Source: an uncultured Ruminococcus sp.
GTDB lineage: Bacteria; Bacillota; Clostridia; Oscillospirales; Ruminococcaceae
NCBI GenBank assembly: GCA_947627625.1
Contig: CANQWR010000001.1
Location: 1 to 64,000, forward strand
Direction: 5' to 3'
DNA length: 64,000 bases
The notes under the pieces were generated by a model. That model was not told where the DNA came from and ran no database searches. It saw nothing but the letters and a program-made list of their open reading frames with translations. Numbering within the stretch: position 1 is the first letter of the stretch; each line of letters starts with the position of its first letter. Shown piece by piece: positions 15,817 to 23,292 of the stretch. A program made the position numbers and the translations under genes.

Positions 15817-16752
15817 ATGTCCATATCCAAGAAGTACATCGCCGAATTTATTGGTACACTCGTCCTCGTGACCTTTGGCTGTGGTACAGCAATGCTTGTG
15901 GGGTGCGACTGGAGGGCAGGCGGTGGATATATCCTGACAGCCCTTGCGTTTGGTCTTGCCATAGTCGCAATGGCTTACAGCATAGGCAATATTTCGGGGT
16001 GTCACGTAAACCCGGCAGTGTCGTTGGCGGTATGGTTAAAGGGAGGAATGACGAGTGACGACCTCATGGGCTACATAGTGGCACAGTGTCTTGGTTCGCT
16101 TGCAGGTTCGGGAATACTCGCCGTAATATTCATTCTCGGAGACATACCCGACCAGACGGGTGCATTTGGTTCAAACGGTCTCGGAAATATAAACGGAAGT
16201 TCAATGGCGGGACTTGTTGTTGAAATAGTCCTGACGTTTGTATTTGTTTTGACTATTCTCGGAGTGACTTCAAAAAAAGCGGGACACGGTTCTTTTGGCG
16301 GACTTGTCATAGGTCTGACACTGACTTTTGTACACATACTCGGAATAGGTCTGACAGGCACGTCCGTAAACCCCGCAAGGAGCATAGGACCTGCAATAGC
16401 GTCCGCAATAAACGGGAACACCGAACCGCTGAGTTGCCTGTGGGTTTTCATAGCGGGACCCGTAATTGGTGCAATGCTCTCGGCATTTGTTTACAGATTC
16501 CTTGAGATACCCGATTCGGCAAAACCTGTCAAGGAGCAGGCAAAGACAAAGAGTGAGCCCAAGCCCGAACAAAAAGTAAAACCGCTTGTCAAGAATGAGC
16601 AAAAGGCAGAGGAGACCCCCGCTGTTGCGGAAGATGTAAAGGACAAATCGGAGGAGAAACCCGATGTCAAGACTGCCCGAACGGTGACAGGTCAGCCTGT
16701 TGAACCTCCTAAGCCTGAGAGTATTGACGAGGAAGATGACGAGGAGGAGTAA
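15817..16752 (+). CDS. Aquaporin/glycerol facilitator family channel (MIP) with long charged C-terminal tail
   Basis: A 311-residue protein. The ATG at 15817 follows AAAGGAG at a good distance; an in-frame GTG at 15808 sits within that site and is rejected. Six membrane helices and two half-helices carry the duplicated NPA motifs (CHVNPAVSL near 65 and TSVNPARSI near 185). The arginine after the second NPA is the selectivity-filter arginine. No glycerol-facilitator aspartate (NPARD) follows; the sequence is NPARS, as in water channels, so water permeation is the better guess. After residue about 235 comes a roughly 75-residue Lys/Glu/Pro-rich tail ending in DEEDDEEE, which is unusual for the family. 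Confidence 0.93.
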   Translation: MSISKKYIAEFIGTLVLVTFGCGTAMLVGCDWRAGGGYILTALAFGLAIVAMAYSIGNISGCHVNPAVSLAVWLKGGMTSDDLMGYIVAQCLGSLAGSGILAVIFILGDIPDQTGAFGSNGLGNINGSSMAGLVVEIVLTFVFVLTILGVTSKKAGHGSFGGLVIGLTLTFVHILGIGLTGTSVNPARSIGPAIASAINGNTEPLSCLWVFIAGPVIGAMLSAFVYRFLEIPDSAKPVKEQAKTKSEPKPEQKVKPLVKNEQKAEETPAVAEDVKDKSEEKPDVKTARTVTGQPVEPPKPESIDEEDDEEE

Positions 16753-16769
16753 AATTTACTGCTCCCATT

Positions 16770-16806
16770 CGGGGGAATTTGTCTCAAAAATTCCCCTGAT
16801 TTCCCC
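16770..16806 (+). terminator. Possible hairpin terminator after the aquaporin
   Basis: GGGGGAATT and AATTCCCC arms around TGTCTCAAA. The following T tract is poor, so this may only be an mRNA-end hairpin. Confidence 0.45.
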
Positions 16807-16865
16807 GTTTTGGAGTCGCCGAAAAAATTTTTTGAAAAAAATTTCTATTTTTTTTCAAAAACCCC

Positions 16866-16894
16866 TTGACAAATCGAAAAAGACGTGATATAAT
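16866..16894 (+). promoter_or_regulatory. Promoter of tRNA-Pro
   Basis: TTGACA (16866-16871) and TATAAT (16889-16894), spacer 17 bp ending in GTGA. It resembles the metal ATPase promoter. Confidence 0.88.
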
Positions 16895-16925
16895 GATTAA
16901 GGTCGATGAGAGAGCGGTTACAGTT

Positions 16926-17001
16926 CTGGGTGTGGCGCAGATGGTAGCGTGCTACCTTGGGGTGGTAGAGGCCGTGGGTTCAAGTCCCGTCACTCAGACC
17001 A
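16926..17001 (+). tRNA. tRNA-Pro, anticodon GGG
   Basis: Acceptor arms CTGGGTG and CACTCAG pair with one G-T wobble, followed by discriminator A and encoded CCA. The anticodon arm CTACC-TTGGGGT-GGTAG gives anticodon GGG. The T arm is CGTGGGTTCAAGTCCCG. 76 nt. Confidence 0.95.
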
Positions 17002-17080
17002 TAAATTTCAGGGCTTTTCGGTCACCGTTTACCCCATCGGTGACTTGCCCTGTGATGTAAGTCCTTTCATCATCCAAAAA

Positions 17081-17118
17081 ACGGTTCAGAGAAAATCCGA
17101 ACCGTTTTTTTATTTTTT
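17081..17118. terminator. Bidirectional terminator between tRNA-Pro and GH25 gene
   Basis: ACGGTTC and GAACCGT arms around an 11-nt loop, with TTTTTTTATTTTTT on the plus side and TTTTTTGG on the minus side. Confidence 0.85.
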
Positions 17119-17141
17119 GTTTTATATTAAACTAAATTATA

Positions 17142-17849
17142 CTAAACATTGTCCTGCTTTTCCGTGAGAGTACCCTCATAGGTCACGCCGTCAATAGTCA
17201 GCGTGACAAATTTATAGGAGGGTTCGGGGCGGTCTTTGGAGTAGCCGTTCAGACCGACAGATTTTATTTCAGTCGGGTAGTCCACATAACTCGTATCAAG
17301 GTCAACACTGCCCTCTATACCGTCAACAGAACCCGTATCAGACCTCTGCCAGATACCGTACTGTCCCGAATAGTCGGGCTTGCTGACACCGTAATTCGCA
17401 ACCCAGACGGCGTACTCACGTCTTATATCGTCATCGGCGTATGTTGTGAGGGCGTTTGCGGACATATAAAGCCCTACCCAGTACCCCGCAGACTCCATTT
17501 TTTGGACAAAAGCCCTTATTATTGCGGAGACTTCCGCTTTTCCGAGCGAGAGAATACTGCTCTCCTCAACGTCATAATATATAGGATATTCAAATTTTTT
17601 ACCTTTTATAACTTCAAGACACGCTTCAGCTTCAAGAAGTGCGTCGGCAGAGTCGGTTGCGTAGGAGTACCAGTAAGCACCGCACGGTATGCCGTTTGCC
17701 TTACAGCCTGTATAATTTGTCTCAAACCGTGGGTCACGCTGAGAGGAAGTCCTGCCGTACCCCGCCTGTATAATGCAGAAATCGGTTTTAACTCTGCTCC
17801 AGTCTATAACGCCCTGCCACTTTGAGACATCTATTCCGTTGAATGCCAT
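17142..17849 (-). CDS. Glycoside hydrolase family 25 muramidase, no signal peptide
   Basis: A 235-residue protein. The N-terminal GIDVSKWQG places Asp7 of the GH25 fold. YYDVEES holds the catalytic pair Asp93 and Glu95, and GLYMSANAL and YGIWQRSDTG follow as in Cellosyl-type lysozymes. It cleaves the N-acetylmuramic acid to N-acetylglucosamine bond of peptidoglycan. The last 45 or so residues after the barrel are a short unrecognised extension. No signal peptide is present, so export would need a holin, lysis or another route; phage endolysins are often built this way. The ribosome site GGGAGGTG precedes the ATG. No other phage genes flank it. Confidence 0.92.
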   Translation of the reverse strand: MAFNGIDVSKWQGVIDWSRVKTDFCIIQAGYGRTSSQRDPRFETNYTGCKANGIPCGAYWYSYATDSADALLEAEACLEVIKGKKFEYPIYYDVEESSILSLGKAEVSAIIRAFVQKMESAGYWVGLYMSANALTTYADDDIRREYAVWVANYGVSKPDYSGQYGIWQRSDTGSVDGIEGSVDLDTSYVDYPTEIKSVGLNGYSKDRPEPSYKFVTLTIDGVTYEGTLTEKQDNV

Positions 17850-17903
17850 TTAATCACCTCCCTGTCATTATATGCGACAGGGAAATTTTTTGTCAGTGTG
17901 ACT

Positions 17904-18416
17904 TCAAAGCAAAAATCCCGCCGTCAGTGTGAGAATGACACAGAGCCATGTAAATATGACACTTGCCGTACTGCCGCTTTTTATTTTGCCGAGTCTCAGG
18001 TGTGCCACACCTAAGAGAAACGGCACTCCCCTTGGATTGAACATATCGAGAAACAGGTGAGACACACACCCCATAAAGAAACCGCACAGTGACGGACAGA
18101 AAAAATATGAACCTGTCAGCAAGAGAATATATATAATCGGGTCGTGGAGTATACCTCTGTGCATGGCACCCGTTTTGCCGAAAAGTTCTCCGAGTGCACC
18201 TATCCATGTGCTTATGGGGACGGTGAGTTTGCCCATATAGCTGACAGGGTTGTCTATATCGGGGAAAATTCCCCCGACAAGTCCGCCGAGTACAAAGAGC
18301 GTTGCCATTTCAGGCGAGTTTGTTATATTCGGCATTGAGACCGCAATCGTGTCGAGATTCATTGCAATAGCCGTACCCACAGAAGCACCGAATATAAAGT
18401 GACAGTTTCCGTTCAT
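17904..18416 (-). CDS. DUF457 (YdjM-like) membrane-bound putative metal-dependent hydrolase
   Basis: A 170-residue membrane protein with about four hydrophobic segments. The family's histidine and aspartate pattern is visible: an early NGNCHFIFG, GGIFPDIDNP, AMHRGILHDP and SHLFLDMFNPRG. These residues probably bind metal near the membrane surface; the biochemical reaction of the family is not settled. AGGAGAATTATC precedes the ATG. It lies 54 bp upstream of the muramidase gene on the same strand, so the two may be co-transcribed from the promoter at 18480-18508. Confidence 0.8.
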   Translation of the reverse strand: MNGNCHFIFGASVGTAIAMNLDTIAVSMPNITNSPEMATLFVLGGLVGGIFPDIDNPVSYMGKLTVPISTWIGALGELFGKTGAMHRGILHDPIIYILLLTGSYFFCPSLCGFFMGCVSHLFLDMFNPRGVPFLLGVAHLRLGKIKSGSTASVIFTWLCVILTLTAGFLL

Positions 18417-18479
18417 GATAATTCTCCTAATAATATTTTATATAATATTTTATATGACTTTTTTGTCTGAAACACAACT

Positions 18480-18508
18480 ATTTTAGCATATTCTGCAAAA
18501 TTTGTCAA
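18480..18508 (-). promoter_or_regulatory. Promoter of DUF457-GH25 unit
   Basis: Minus-strand TTGACA (18503-18508) and TAAAAT (18480-18485), spacer 17 bp. Confidence 0.75.
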
Positions 18509-18526
18509 TATATAATCTAAATAATA

Positions 18527-18560
18527 TAAAAAAGCACGTCCCGAAAAGAACGTGCCTTTT
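18527..18560 (-). terminator. Terminator of the sortase operon
   Basis: GCACGT/ACGTGC arms around a 10-nt loop, with seven T on the minus strand. It lies just past the stop of the last gene of the operon. Confidence 0.82.
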
Positions 18561-18571
18561 AATTTTGTAAA

Positions 18572-19456
18572 TTATTTTTTATTTTTACTACTTCTGCCCG
18601 CTATAATTGTAGCTGCACACAGAATTATCAACATCACACCAACGGCACAGTCCGCAATCATAGTCTTTTCAAAGAGTTCCGTTGCGGAGGTCATAGCGGA
18701 CGTGAAAACCGTAAAAACCTGTGGCTCTTTTATCGAAAAGGACTTGAAATAGCCTGTTTTGAGCAGGTACGCACAGGGAACAGCTCCGATTATTCCCGAT
18801 ATTAGACAGCTGACACCGGTCCAGTAGAACCACGACGAAATTTCTTTGAAATTCACCAGAAACAGCAGCACAAGCACCACAAACGTCACAGATACAGCGA
18901 TTTTGGAAACTATTCCGAGATAGCCGTAAACAGAAGAGATTTTCTGCATAACACCGTGTTCATAAAGGCTTTCCATCTTGTAAATATCGCAGTAGGACTT
19001 TATAACTTTGTAGGCGTTATCCTTTGCGGAATCGAGTTTTTTTTCGTACTCCTCATCGGGAGTATAGCCGATACTCTCCGCATAGTCCGAAAAAAAATCG
19101 TCTATTGCCGTTTCAAGAGCGGTGTTTTCGGGGGGAGTGAACTGAAATTCGGAGTTGTCGCTGACCGAGGCAAACCCTCTGTCAATGCAGTCTTTTACCG
19201 CTAAGTCTATATAGTCTCCCGTAATATTTTCCGTGTAAACTTCCGAGGGTATACCCGTTGTGTTTGCCTTGTCTCTGTAGTACGAACCGAGTGAATCCGA
19301 TATAATATCCCTCACACCGTTTTCGCTGTAGACTTTATAGGCACTCTCCGAAGTTAAAATTGACTTTGCAAGGAGTACCCCCGCAGTACCCAATATACAG
19401 AAAACGAGTGCAATTGACAGGATAATTGACGGCAAATATGTGGTGATTTTCCTCAT
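18572..19456 (-). CDS. Four-helix membrane protein of the sortase operon, function unknown
   Basis: A 294-residue protein. There is one N-terminal membrane helix (about 8-30), an extracytoplasmic region of about 150 residues rich in Asp, Tyr and Ser, then three C-terminal helices (about 180-205, 212-232 and 255-288) and a short basic tail (SSKNKK). I do not recognise the family. It is the third gene of a tightly overlapping operon with the sortase and its presumed substrate (ATGA overlap with the sortase stop), so a role in assembling, presenting or sensing the anchored protein is plausible but is inferred only from context. Confidence 0.75.
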   Translation of the reverse strand: MRKITTYLPSIILSIALVFCILGTAGVLLAKSILTSESAYKVYSENGVRDIISDSLGSYYRDKANTTGIPSEVYTENITGDYIDLAVKDCIDRGFASVSDNSEFQFTPPENTALETAIDDFFSDYAESIGYTPDEEYEKKLDSAKDNAYKVIKSYCDIYKMESLYEHGVMQKISSVYGYLGIVSKIAVSVTFVVLVLLFLVNFKEISSWFYWTGVSCLISGIIGAVPCAYLLKTGYFKSFSIKEPQVFTVFTSAMTSATELFEKTMIADCAVGVMLIILCAATIIAGRSSKNKK

Positions 19457-20160
19457 TGTCCACCTCCGTCCTGGGTTTTATAAAATACACTCTTTTCGGG
19501 AGTACATATAACTCCTACTCTCATATCAGAACCGCCGAGAACGTCCTTTTTGCAGGTGTAGAGAGTAAGCCTTGTGTCGTCAGTTGGTTTGAGATATTTG
19601 TTTGAAGTGCTTTTGAACTCAATAAGCTCACTGACTTTGTAGTCAAATTTTCCGTAATTTGTCTTTATTTGAACACTGTCTCCCACCTGTAGATCGGTCA
19701 GGTTTGCAAAGAACGTGTCCACATGGGCACTTATCACGGCGTTTCCCTCCGAGCCGACCACCACCGAACCCGACGGCTGGCACGCTCCAAGCTCAAGAAG
19801 TTCCGCCTCGCTTCCCCAGTAGACAGGTACGTCCACTTCAAAAACGTCAGACGAAATTATTGCGAATTGCTCCCCGAAAGACGGGTGCATGACTTCCCCC
19901 GTGTCGCTTGTCTCACCGCTGTACTCCTCTAAGATTTCGTTATTTTTTATAACAAGACCTGTATTGTCTTCAAGAGGGTCTGATTTGAGATTGTCCATAA
20001 ATGCGACATTCAGGTAAACTTTCAGTTTGTCATACGGCTTTATCATCACGACAAGCAGTACTCCAAGACAGAGTGAGAACACAAGAAAAGGCGTTACCAG
20101 ATACAGGGGGAGTCTGCTCCCAACTTTCTCACTCTTTTCGCTTTTTTTCTCCTCACTCAT
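19453..20160 (-). CDS. Sortase (cysteine transpeptidase)
   Basis: A 235-residue protein with a short basic cytoplasmic N terminus, a membrane helix at about 19-40 and the sortase beta-barrel outside. The catalytic triad is visible: His146 in ISAHVDTFF, Cys203 in LTLYTCKKD and Arg214 in DMRVGVIC. TLxTC plus a downstream Arg is the sortase signature. It would cleave a C-terminal sorting motif and join the protein to cell wall or another protein. The class (C, D or E like) cannot be fixed by eye. Both ends overlap neighbours by 4 bp (ATGA), so it is co-translated with its presumed substrate upstream and the membrane protein downstream. Confidence 0.93.
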   Translation of the reverse strand: MSEEKKSEKSEKVGSRLPLYLVTPFLVFSLCLGVLLVVMIKPYDKLKVYLNVAFMDNLKSDPLEDNTGLVIKNNEILEEYSGETSDTGEVMHPSFGEQFAIISSDVFEVDVPVYWGSEAELLELGACQPSGSVVVGSEGNAVISAHVDTFFANLTDLQVGDSVQIKTNYGKFDYKVSELIEFKSTSNKYLKPTDDTRLTLYTCKKDVLGGSDMRVGVICTPEKSVFYKTQDGGGQ

Positions 20161-21008
20161 TTTTCAACACTTCTCCTGTGTCCGAAAGACTTTGAGATCA
20201 TGTAGACAGCCCCCAGAATTGCCGACAGTATGAGACTTCCCGAGACCGCAAATATACCTCTCCTGTCGTAACCCGTGTTTTCAGCCATCTGTCCCGCCTT
20301 TGAAATTCCGACAAGATTTCCCTCTTCGTCACGCATAGAGAGTTCCATACTGCCGTCTGAAATGTCGTCAACTGTTATGTTCACGCCGAGTTTTTCGGTG
20401 GCCTCCGAAAATCCGTTTATGACTTCCATTTTCTGTTCAGCGGGCAACTGTTGCATTATGACCTTGTACTCTTCAGGAGACAGATTGTCTATTATGACCT
20501 GTTGCTGTTCTGTCGGGAAACTACTTAAATAATTTAATCTCTCTTCATAGGAGTAATTTTTGAACTCCTCCTCGCTCACACGCTCAAACTGCGTGCCGTC
20601 GGGCATTGTGAGAGTTATACCGTCTGAGACCTCCTCTTCCGTCTGTGGTGCGGCAACTTCCGAATTGCCCTCTTCGCCTGTATCAGTGACGGGATTTTCG
20701 TTGCCGACGTTCTGCTGTTCCTGTGTGGGGACTTCCGCATCGGGGTTGTACGGCACGGGGGAGATAGTCTGCTGTCCCGCTTCCTCTATTTTCTGTATAG
20801 CCATGTCCATGTCCTCAGATGTGTAGAGGGAGGGATCCTCGTAATATTTATTCAGAGCGTTCTGTATCGTATCTTCGGGGTAGCCGTACGCCCTCGCCGC
20901 TGTCACAACATCGTCAACAGTGGCACAGTGCGACACCATCCCCCCCGACATCATGCTGAAAATGACGGCAGTTCCGACAAAAGCCCTGAAAACAAGTCCT
21001 TTTTTCAT
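20157..21008 (-). CDS. Secreted surface protein, presumed dedicated sortase substrate
   Basis: A 283-residue protein with a signal peptide (about 1-29, basic MKKG start, hydrophobic core, SHCA end), a helical segment, a Pro/Glu/Gln-rich linker (about 80-130), a second helical part (EEFKNYSYEERLNYLSSFP and following), and a C-terminal MAENTGYDRRG (ENTG at 243-246) followed by a hydrophobic helix (about 252-272) and basic end (FGHRRSVEK). The C-terminal plan (short motif, hydrophobic stretch, charged tail) is that of a sortase substrate, but the motif would be AENTG rather than LPxTG. First gene of the operon, with an excellent ribosome site (CAGGAGG). Confidence 0.8.
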   Translation of the reverse strand: MKKGLVFRAFVGTAVIFSMMSGGMVSHCATVDDVVTAARAYGYPEDTIQNALNKYYEDPSLYTSEDMDMAIQKIEEAGQQTISPVPYNPDAEVPTQEQQNVGNENPVTDTGEEGNSEVAAPQTEEEVSDGITLTMPDGTQFERVSEEEFKNYSYEERLNYLSSFPTEQQQVIIDNLSPEEYKVIMQQLPAEQKMEVINGFSEATEKLGVNITVDDISDGSMELSMRDEEGNLVGISKAGQMAENTGYDRRGIFAVSGSLILSAILGAVYMISKSFGHRRSVEK

Positions 21009-21029
21009 GTTTTTCCTCCTGTTCGTGTC

Positions 21030-21090
21030 TTTTATATTTAATATAATTTAATATAATTTAATATAATCATAATTATAACTATAATTATAA
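21030..21090. repeat. AT-only short tandem repeat in the sortase operon leader
   Basis: Repeated TTTAATATAA units followed by near-palindromic ATAATTATAACTATAATTAT. It lies between the promoter -10 box and the ribosome site, so it would be transcribed into the leader. Confidence 0.6.
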
Positions 21091-21112
21091 TATTCTTATG
21101 TGACAGTGTCAA
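21084..21112 (-). promoter_or_regulatory. Promoter of the sortase operon
   Basis: Minus-strand TTGACA (21107-21112) and TATAAT (21084-21089), spacer 17 bp, about 75 bp before the start codon. Confidence 0.85.
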
Positions 21113-21164
21113 CAGGGAAATTGTGTGAGAATACTGAAATTTTTTCTCACTTCTCTCACAGTTC

Positions 21165-21266
21165 TCACAAAAACGCCATTATTATGAATCCGACTATCAT
21201 GACAACTGCCATCAGTAGCACAACTATCCTCTGCCACAGTTTCTTGTCGCTTCTTCCGCTGCTCAC
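21165..21266 (-). CDS. 33-residue membrane microprotein coupled to the DEAD-box helicase (DUF4044-like)
   Basis: A very short gene. The GTG start at 21264-21266 overlaps the helicase stop (GTGA) and has a strong AAAGGAGGGG ribosome site 5-6 nt before it. The product begins MSSGRSDKKLWQRI, then has one hydrophobic helix from about residue 14 to 33. A basic N terminus followed by one helix resembles the small DUF4044-type proteins of Firmicutes, though at this length similarity is weak. Function unknown. The ribosome site and exact stop/start overlap are the main support for it being real. Confidence 0.72.
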   Translation of the reverse strand: MSSGRSDKKLWQRIVVLLMAVVMIVGFIIMAFL

Positions 21267-22981
21267 GTTCTACCCCTCCTTTCACCTTTTCTGCCGTCTC
21301 TCTTGCGGTGTTTCACATAATTGTCGTACTTCTCCCGAACCCACTTTTTTCTGTCGGGACGCTTTCTGCTGTTGCCGTGCTTTGACTTCCTGTCATAGAC
21401 CACAGGGGAGAAAAGTTTTACTTCCACATTCTGCCCCTTTATCTTCATGGGATTTGTCTTTGAGATTATATTTGTGTACTCGTCGGCGGGCACTTCTATA
21501 GTGGTGTGACGGTCGTATATGTCTATCTTTCCGAAATCTCTACCCGACAGACCCGTTGCCTCTGCAAATGCACCAAGTATAAAATTCGGCGATATGTGGC
21601 TGTCTCTGCCTATGTTCACATCGAGTATTATTTTTGTCCTCCTGCCGATACTGTGTCTTTCGGGAGGAGTTATTTCACAGTCAGGGATATTTTTTAGACT
21701 TGTGTCGATTTCCCTTGACAGAAGTCTCAGGGCAATTTCACGGCTGTCAAGACCTTCAGACAGTAGCTTTTCGAGAATCTCGCAAGTTCTGTCTCTGTCG
21801 GAGACCTTTGTGCCGAGCAGTTCGTCCACAATTTTGTCGGTTCTCCTTTCGGCAATGTCCACCGCCATAGGCACGGGAATTTTCTTTATCTCTGCTCTGA
21901 CAAATTCGGAAATATTTTTGAGTTCACCGAGTTGCCGTCTTCCCGACACAAGAGTGTAAGCCTTTCCCGTGTGACCTGCTCTGCCCGTCCTGCCTGTACG
22001 GTGAATGTAGTATTCGTAGTCCTGCGGAATATCGTAATTAAAAACGGCATCCACTCCGCTGACATCAATTCCCCTTGCGGCAACGTCCGTGGCGATAAGG
22101 AGAGACACTCCCCCCGATCTGAAGCTGTTCATTACCTGAGTACGCTGTGACTGTTTCATATCGCCGTGAAGTCCTGCACAGACAACGCCCGAACGGCTCA
22201 GTTCCTCCGTAAGTTCGTCCACCATCTTCTTTGTGTTGCAGAATATCATTGCAGAGGACGGCGACAGATAGCTCAAAAGCAGTTTCAGAGCGTCAGTCTT
22301 TCTGCCCATCGGCACTTCACAGTAAAACTGTTCCACAAGCGAAACTGTTCTCTGTGCGGACTTTATTTTTATGTGTACGGGGTTGTTCTGGTACTTCTCC
22401 GTTATTGCGAGTATCTCGGACGGCATTGTCGCCGAAAATAAAACAGTCTGTCTTTGGGTTGGAACGTGTTTTATAACTGTCTCTATATCCTCACGGAATC
22501 CCATTCGGAGCATTTCGTCAGCCTCATCGAGTACGAGTGTCCGAAGATTTTCAAGGGAGAGAGTGCCACGCCTTATGTGGTCAAGGACTCGCCCGGGAGT
22601 ACCTATTACTATGTTCGCTCCGTTTTTAAGTTCTCTGATTTGTCTCTCCATACTTGCACCGCCGTAAACAGCACAGGCTCTCACGGATCTTTTGTACTTT
22701 GAAAATTTTTCGATTTCTCCGCAAGCCTGAACAGCCAGTTCCCTTGTCGGGCAGAGTATAAGCACAGCGACAGTCCTCCTGTCGGAAATTGTTATGCTCT
22801 CCACCGCAGGAATACCGAAACAGGCGGTTTTTCCCGTACCCGTATTTGAACGACCTACAACGTCATTTCCCGCCATAAGAAGCGGAATAGTTTTTTCCTG
22901 TATTTCCGTCATCTCCTCAAAGCCCATATCCGATATAGCTCTGAGGACTTCTTTTGAAATATTTAACTCACTGAATTTCAT
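21263..22981 (-). CDS. DEAD-box ATP-dependent RNA helicase (CshA/DeaD/DbpA type)
   Basis: A 572-residue helicase. Domain 1 has the Q-motif region (TEIQEKTIP), Walker A SNTGTGKT (about 45-52), PTREL, LDEADEML (motif II, about 150) and SAT. Domain 2 has ARGIDV and HRTGRTGRAG. After a linker, residues about 445-525 form a DbpA-like RNA-binding domain (TKIILDVNIGRDSHISPNFI and following), and the tail is strongly basic (KRPDRKKWVREKYDNYVKHR). It unwinds RNA duplexes, probably in ribosome assembly or mRNA decay. It is transcribed from the promoter at 23029-23057 and translationally coupled to the 33-residue gene after it. Confidence 0.95.
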   Translation of the reverse strand: MKFSELNISKEVLRAISDMGFEEMTEIQEKTIPLLMAGNDVVGRSNTGTGKTACFGIPAVESITISDRRTVAVLILCPTRELAVQACGEIEKFSKYKRSVRACAVYGGASMERQIRELKNGANIVIGTPGRVLDHIRRGTLSLENLRTLVLDEADEMLRMGFREDIETVIKHVPTQRQTVLFSATMPSEILAITEKYQNNPVHIKIKSAQRTVSLVEQFYCEVPMGRKTDALKLLLSYLSPSSAMIFCNTKKMVDELTEELSRSGVVCAGLHGDMKQSQRTQVMNSFRSGGVSLLIATDVAARGIDVSGVDAVFNYDIPQDYEYYIHRTGRTGRAGHTGKAYTLVSGRRQLGELKNISEFVRAEIKKIPVPMAVDIAERRTDKIVDELLGTKVSDRDRTCEILEKLLSEGLDSREIALRLLSREIDTSLKNIPDCEITPPERHSIGRRTKIILDVNIGRDSHISPNFILGAFAEATGLSGRDFGKIDIYDRHTTIEVPADEYTNIISKTNPMKIKGQNVEVKLFSPVVYDRKSKHGNSRKRPDRKKWVREKYDNYVKHRKRDGRKGERRGRT

Positions 22982-23028
22982 ATTTTTCCTTTCCGATATA
23001 ACATCCGTTTGACTTTCTCATGACTAAT

Positions 23029-23057
23029 ATAATACCACAAAAAAAGCCCTCCGTCAA
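23029..23057 (-). promoter_or_regulatory. Promoter of the DEAD-box helicase gene
   Basis: Minus-strand TTGACG (23052-23057) and TATTAT (23029-23034), spacer 17 bp. The -35 lies inside the loop side of the adjacent terminator hairpin. Confidence 0.7.
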
Positions 23058-23073
23058 GTATAAGGAGGACATA
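23040..23073 (-). terminator. Terminator after the btuD-like gene, overlapping the helicase promoter
   Basis: TCCTCC and GGAGGG arms followed by CTTTTTTT on the minus strand. It shares sequence with the helicase -35 region. Confidence 0.6.
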
Positions 23074-23124
23074 TTTTTTTATTTTAGTCGGAACGACAGG
23101 GGACGTTGTCTTCTGAAATTTTAT

Positions 23125-23292
23125 TAAAACGATAAGGGGCAGGGGGCTTTGCCCCCTGAACCCCCATGATGGAAACTCAAACAGTTTCGCTTATACTTAA
23201 ATAGTGGAAAAACTAAAAGTATTTAATCACGGGTTTCCAAAGGGGGTTTCCCCCTTTGGCGGGGGGTGTGGGGGGCAGAGCCCCCCACAAGT
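23125..23292. repeat. GC-rich modular hairpin repeat, copy 5 (overlaps btuD-like 3' end)
   Basis: ACGATAAGGGGCAGGGGGCTTTGCC... starts the GC part and ends CCCCCATGATGG. Then comes the AT-rich spacer with ACTAAAAGTATTTAATCACGG, then CCAAAGGGGGTTTCCCCCTTTGG and GGGGGGCAGAGCCCCCC. The last about 70 bp are read as the final 22 codons of the neighbouring ATPase gene. Confidence 0.88.

Noticed and set aside
16926..17001. tRNA-Pro as an attachment site of an integrated element
   Set aside because: No duplicated tRNA 3' end and no integrase gene were found in the window.
17011..17056. Hairpin just after tRNA-Pro (GGTCACCG ... CGGTGAC)
   Set aside because: It has no T tract and is followed by a clear terminator; it may be an RNA-processing hairpin but cannot be supported as more.
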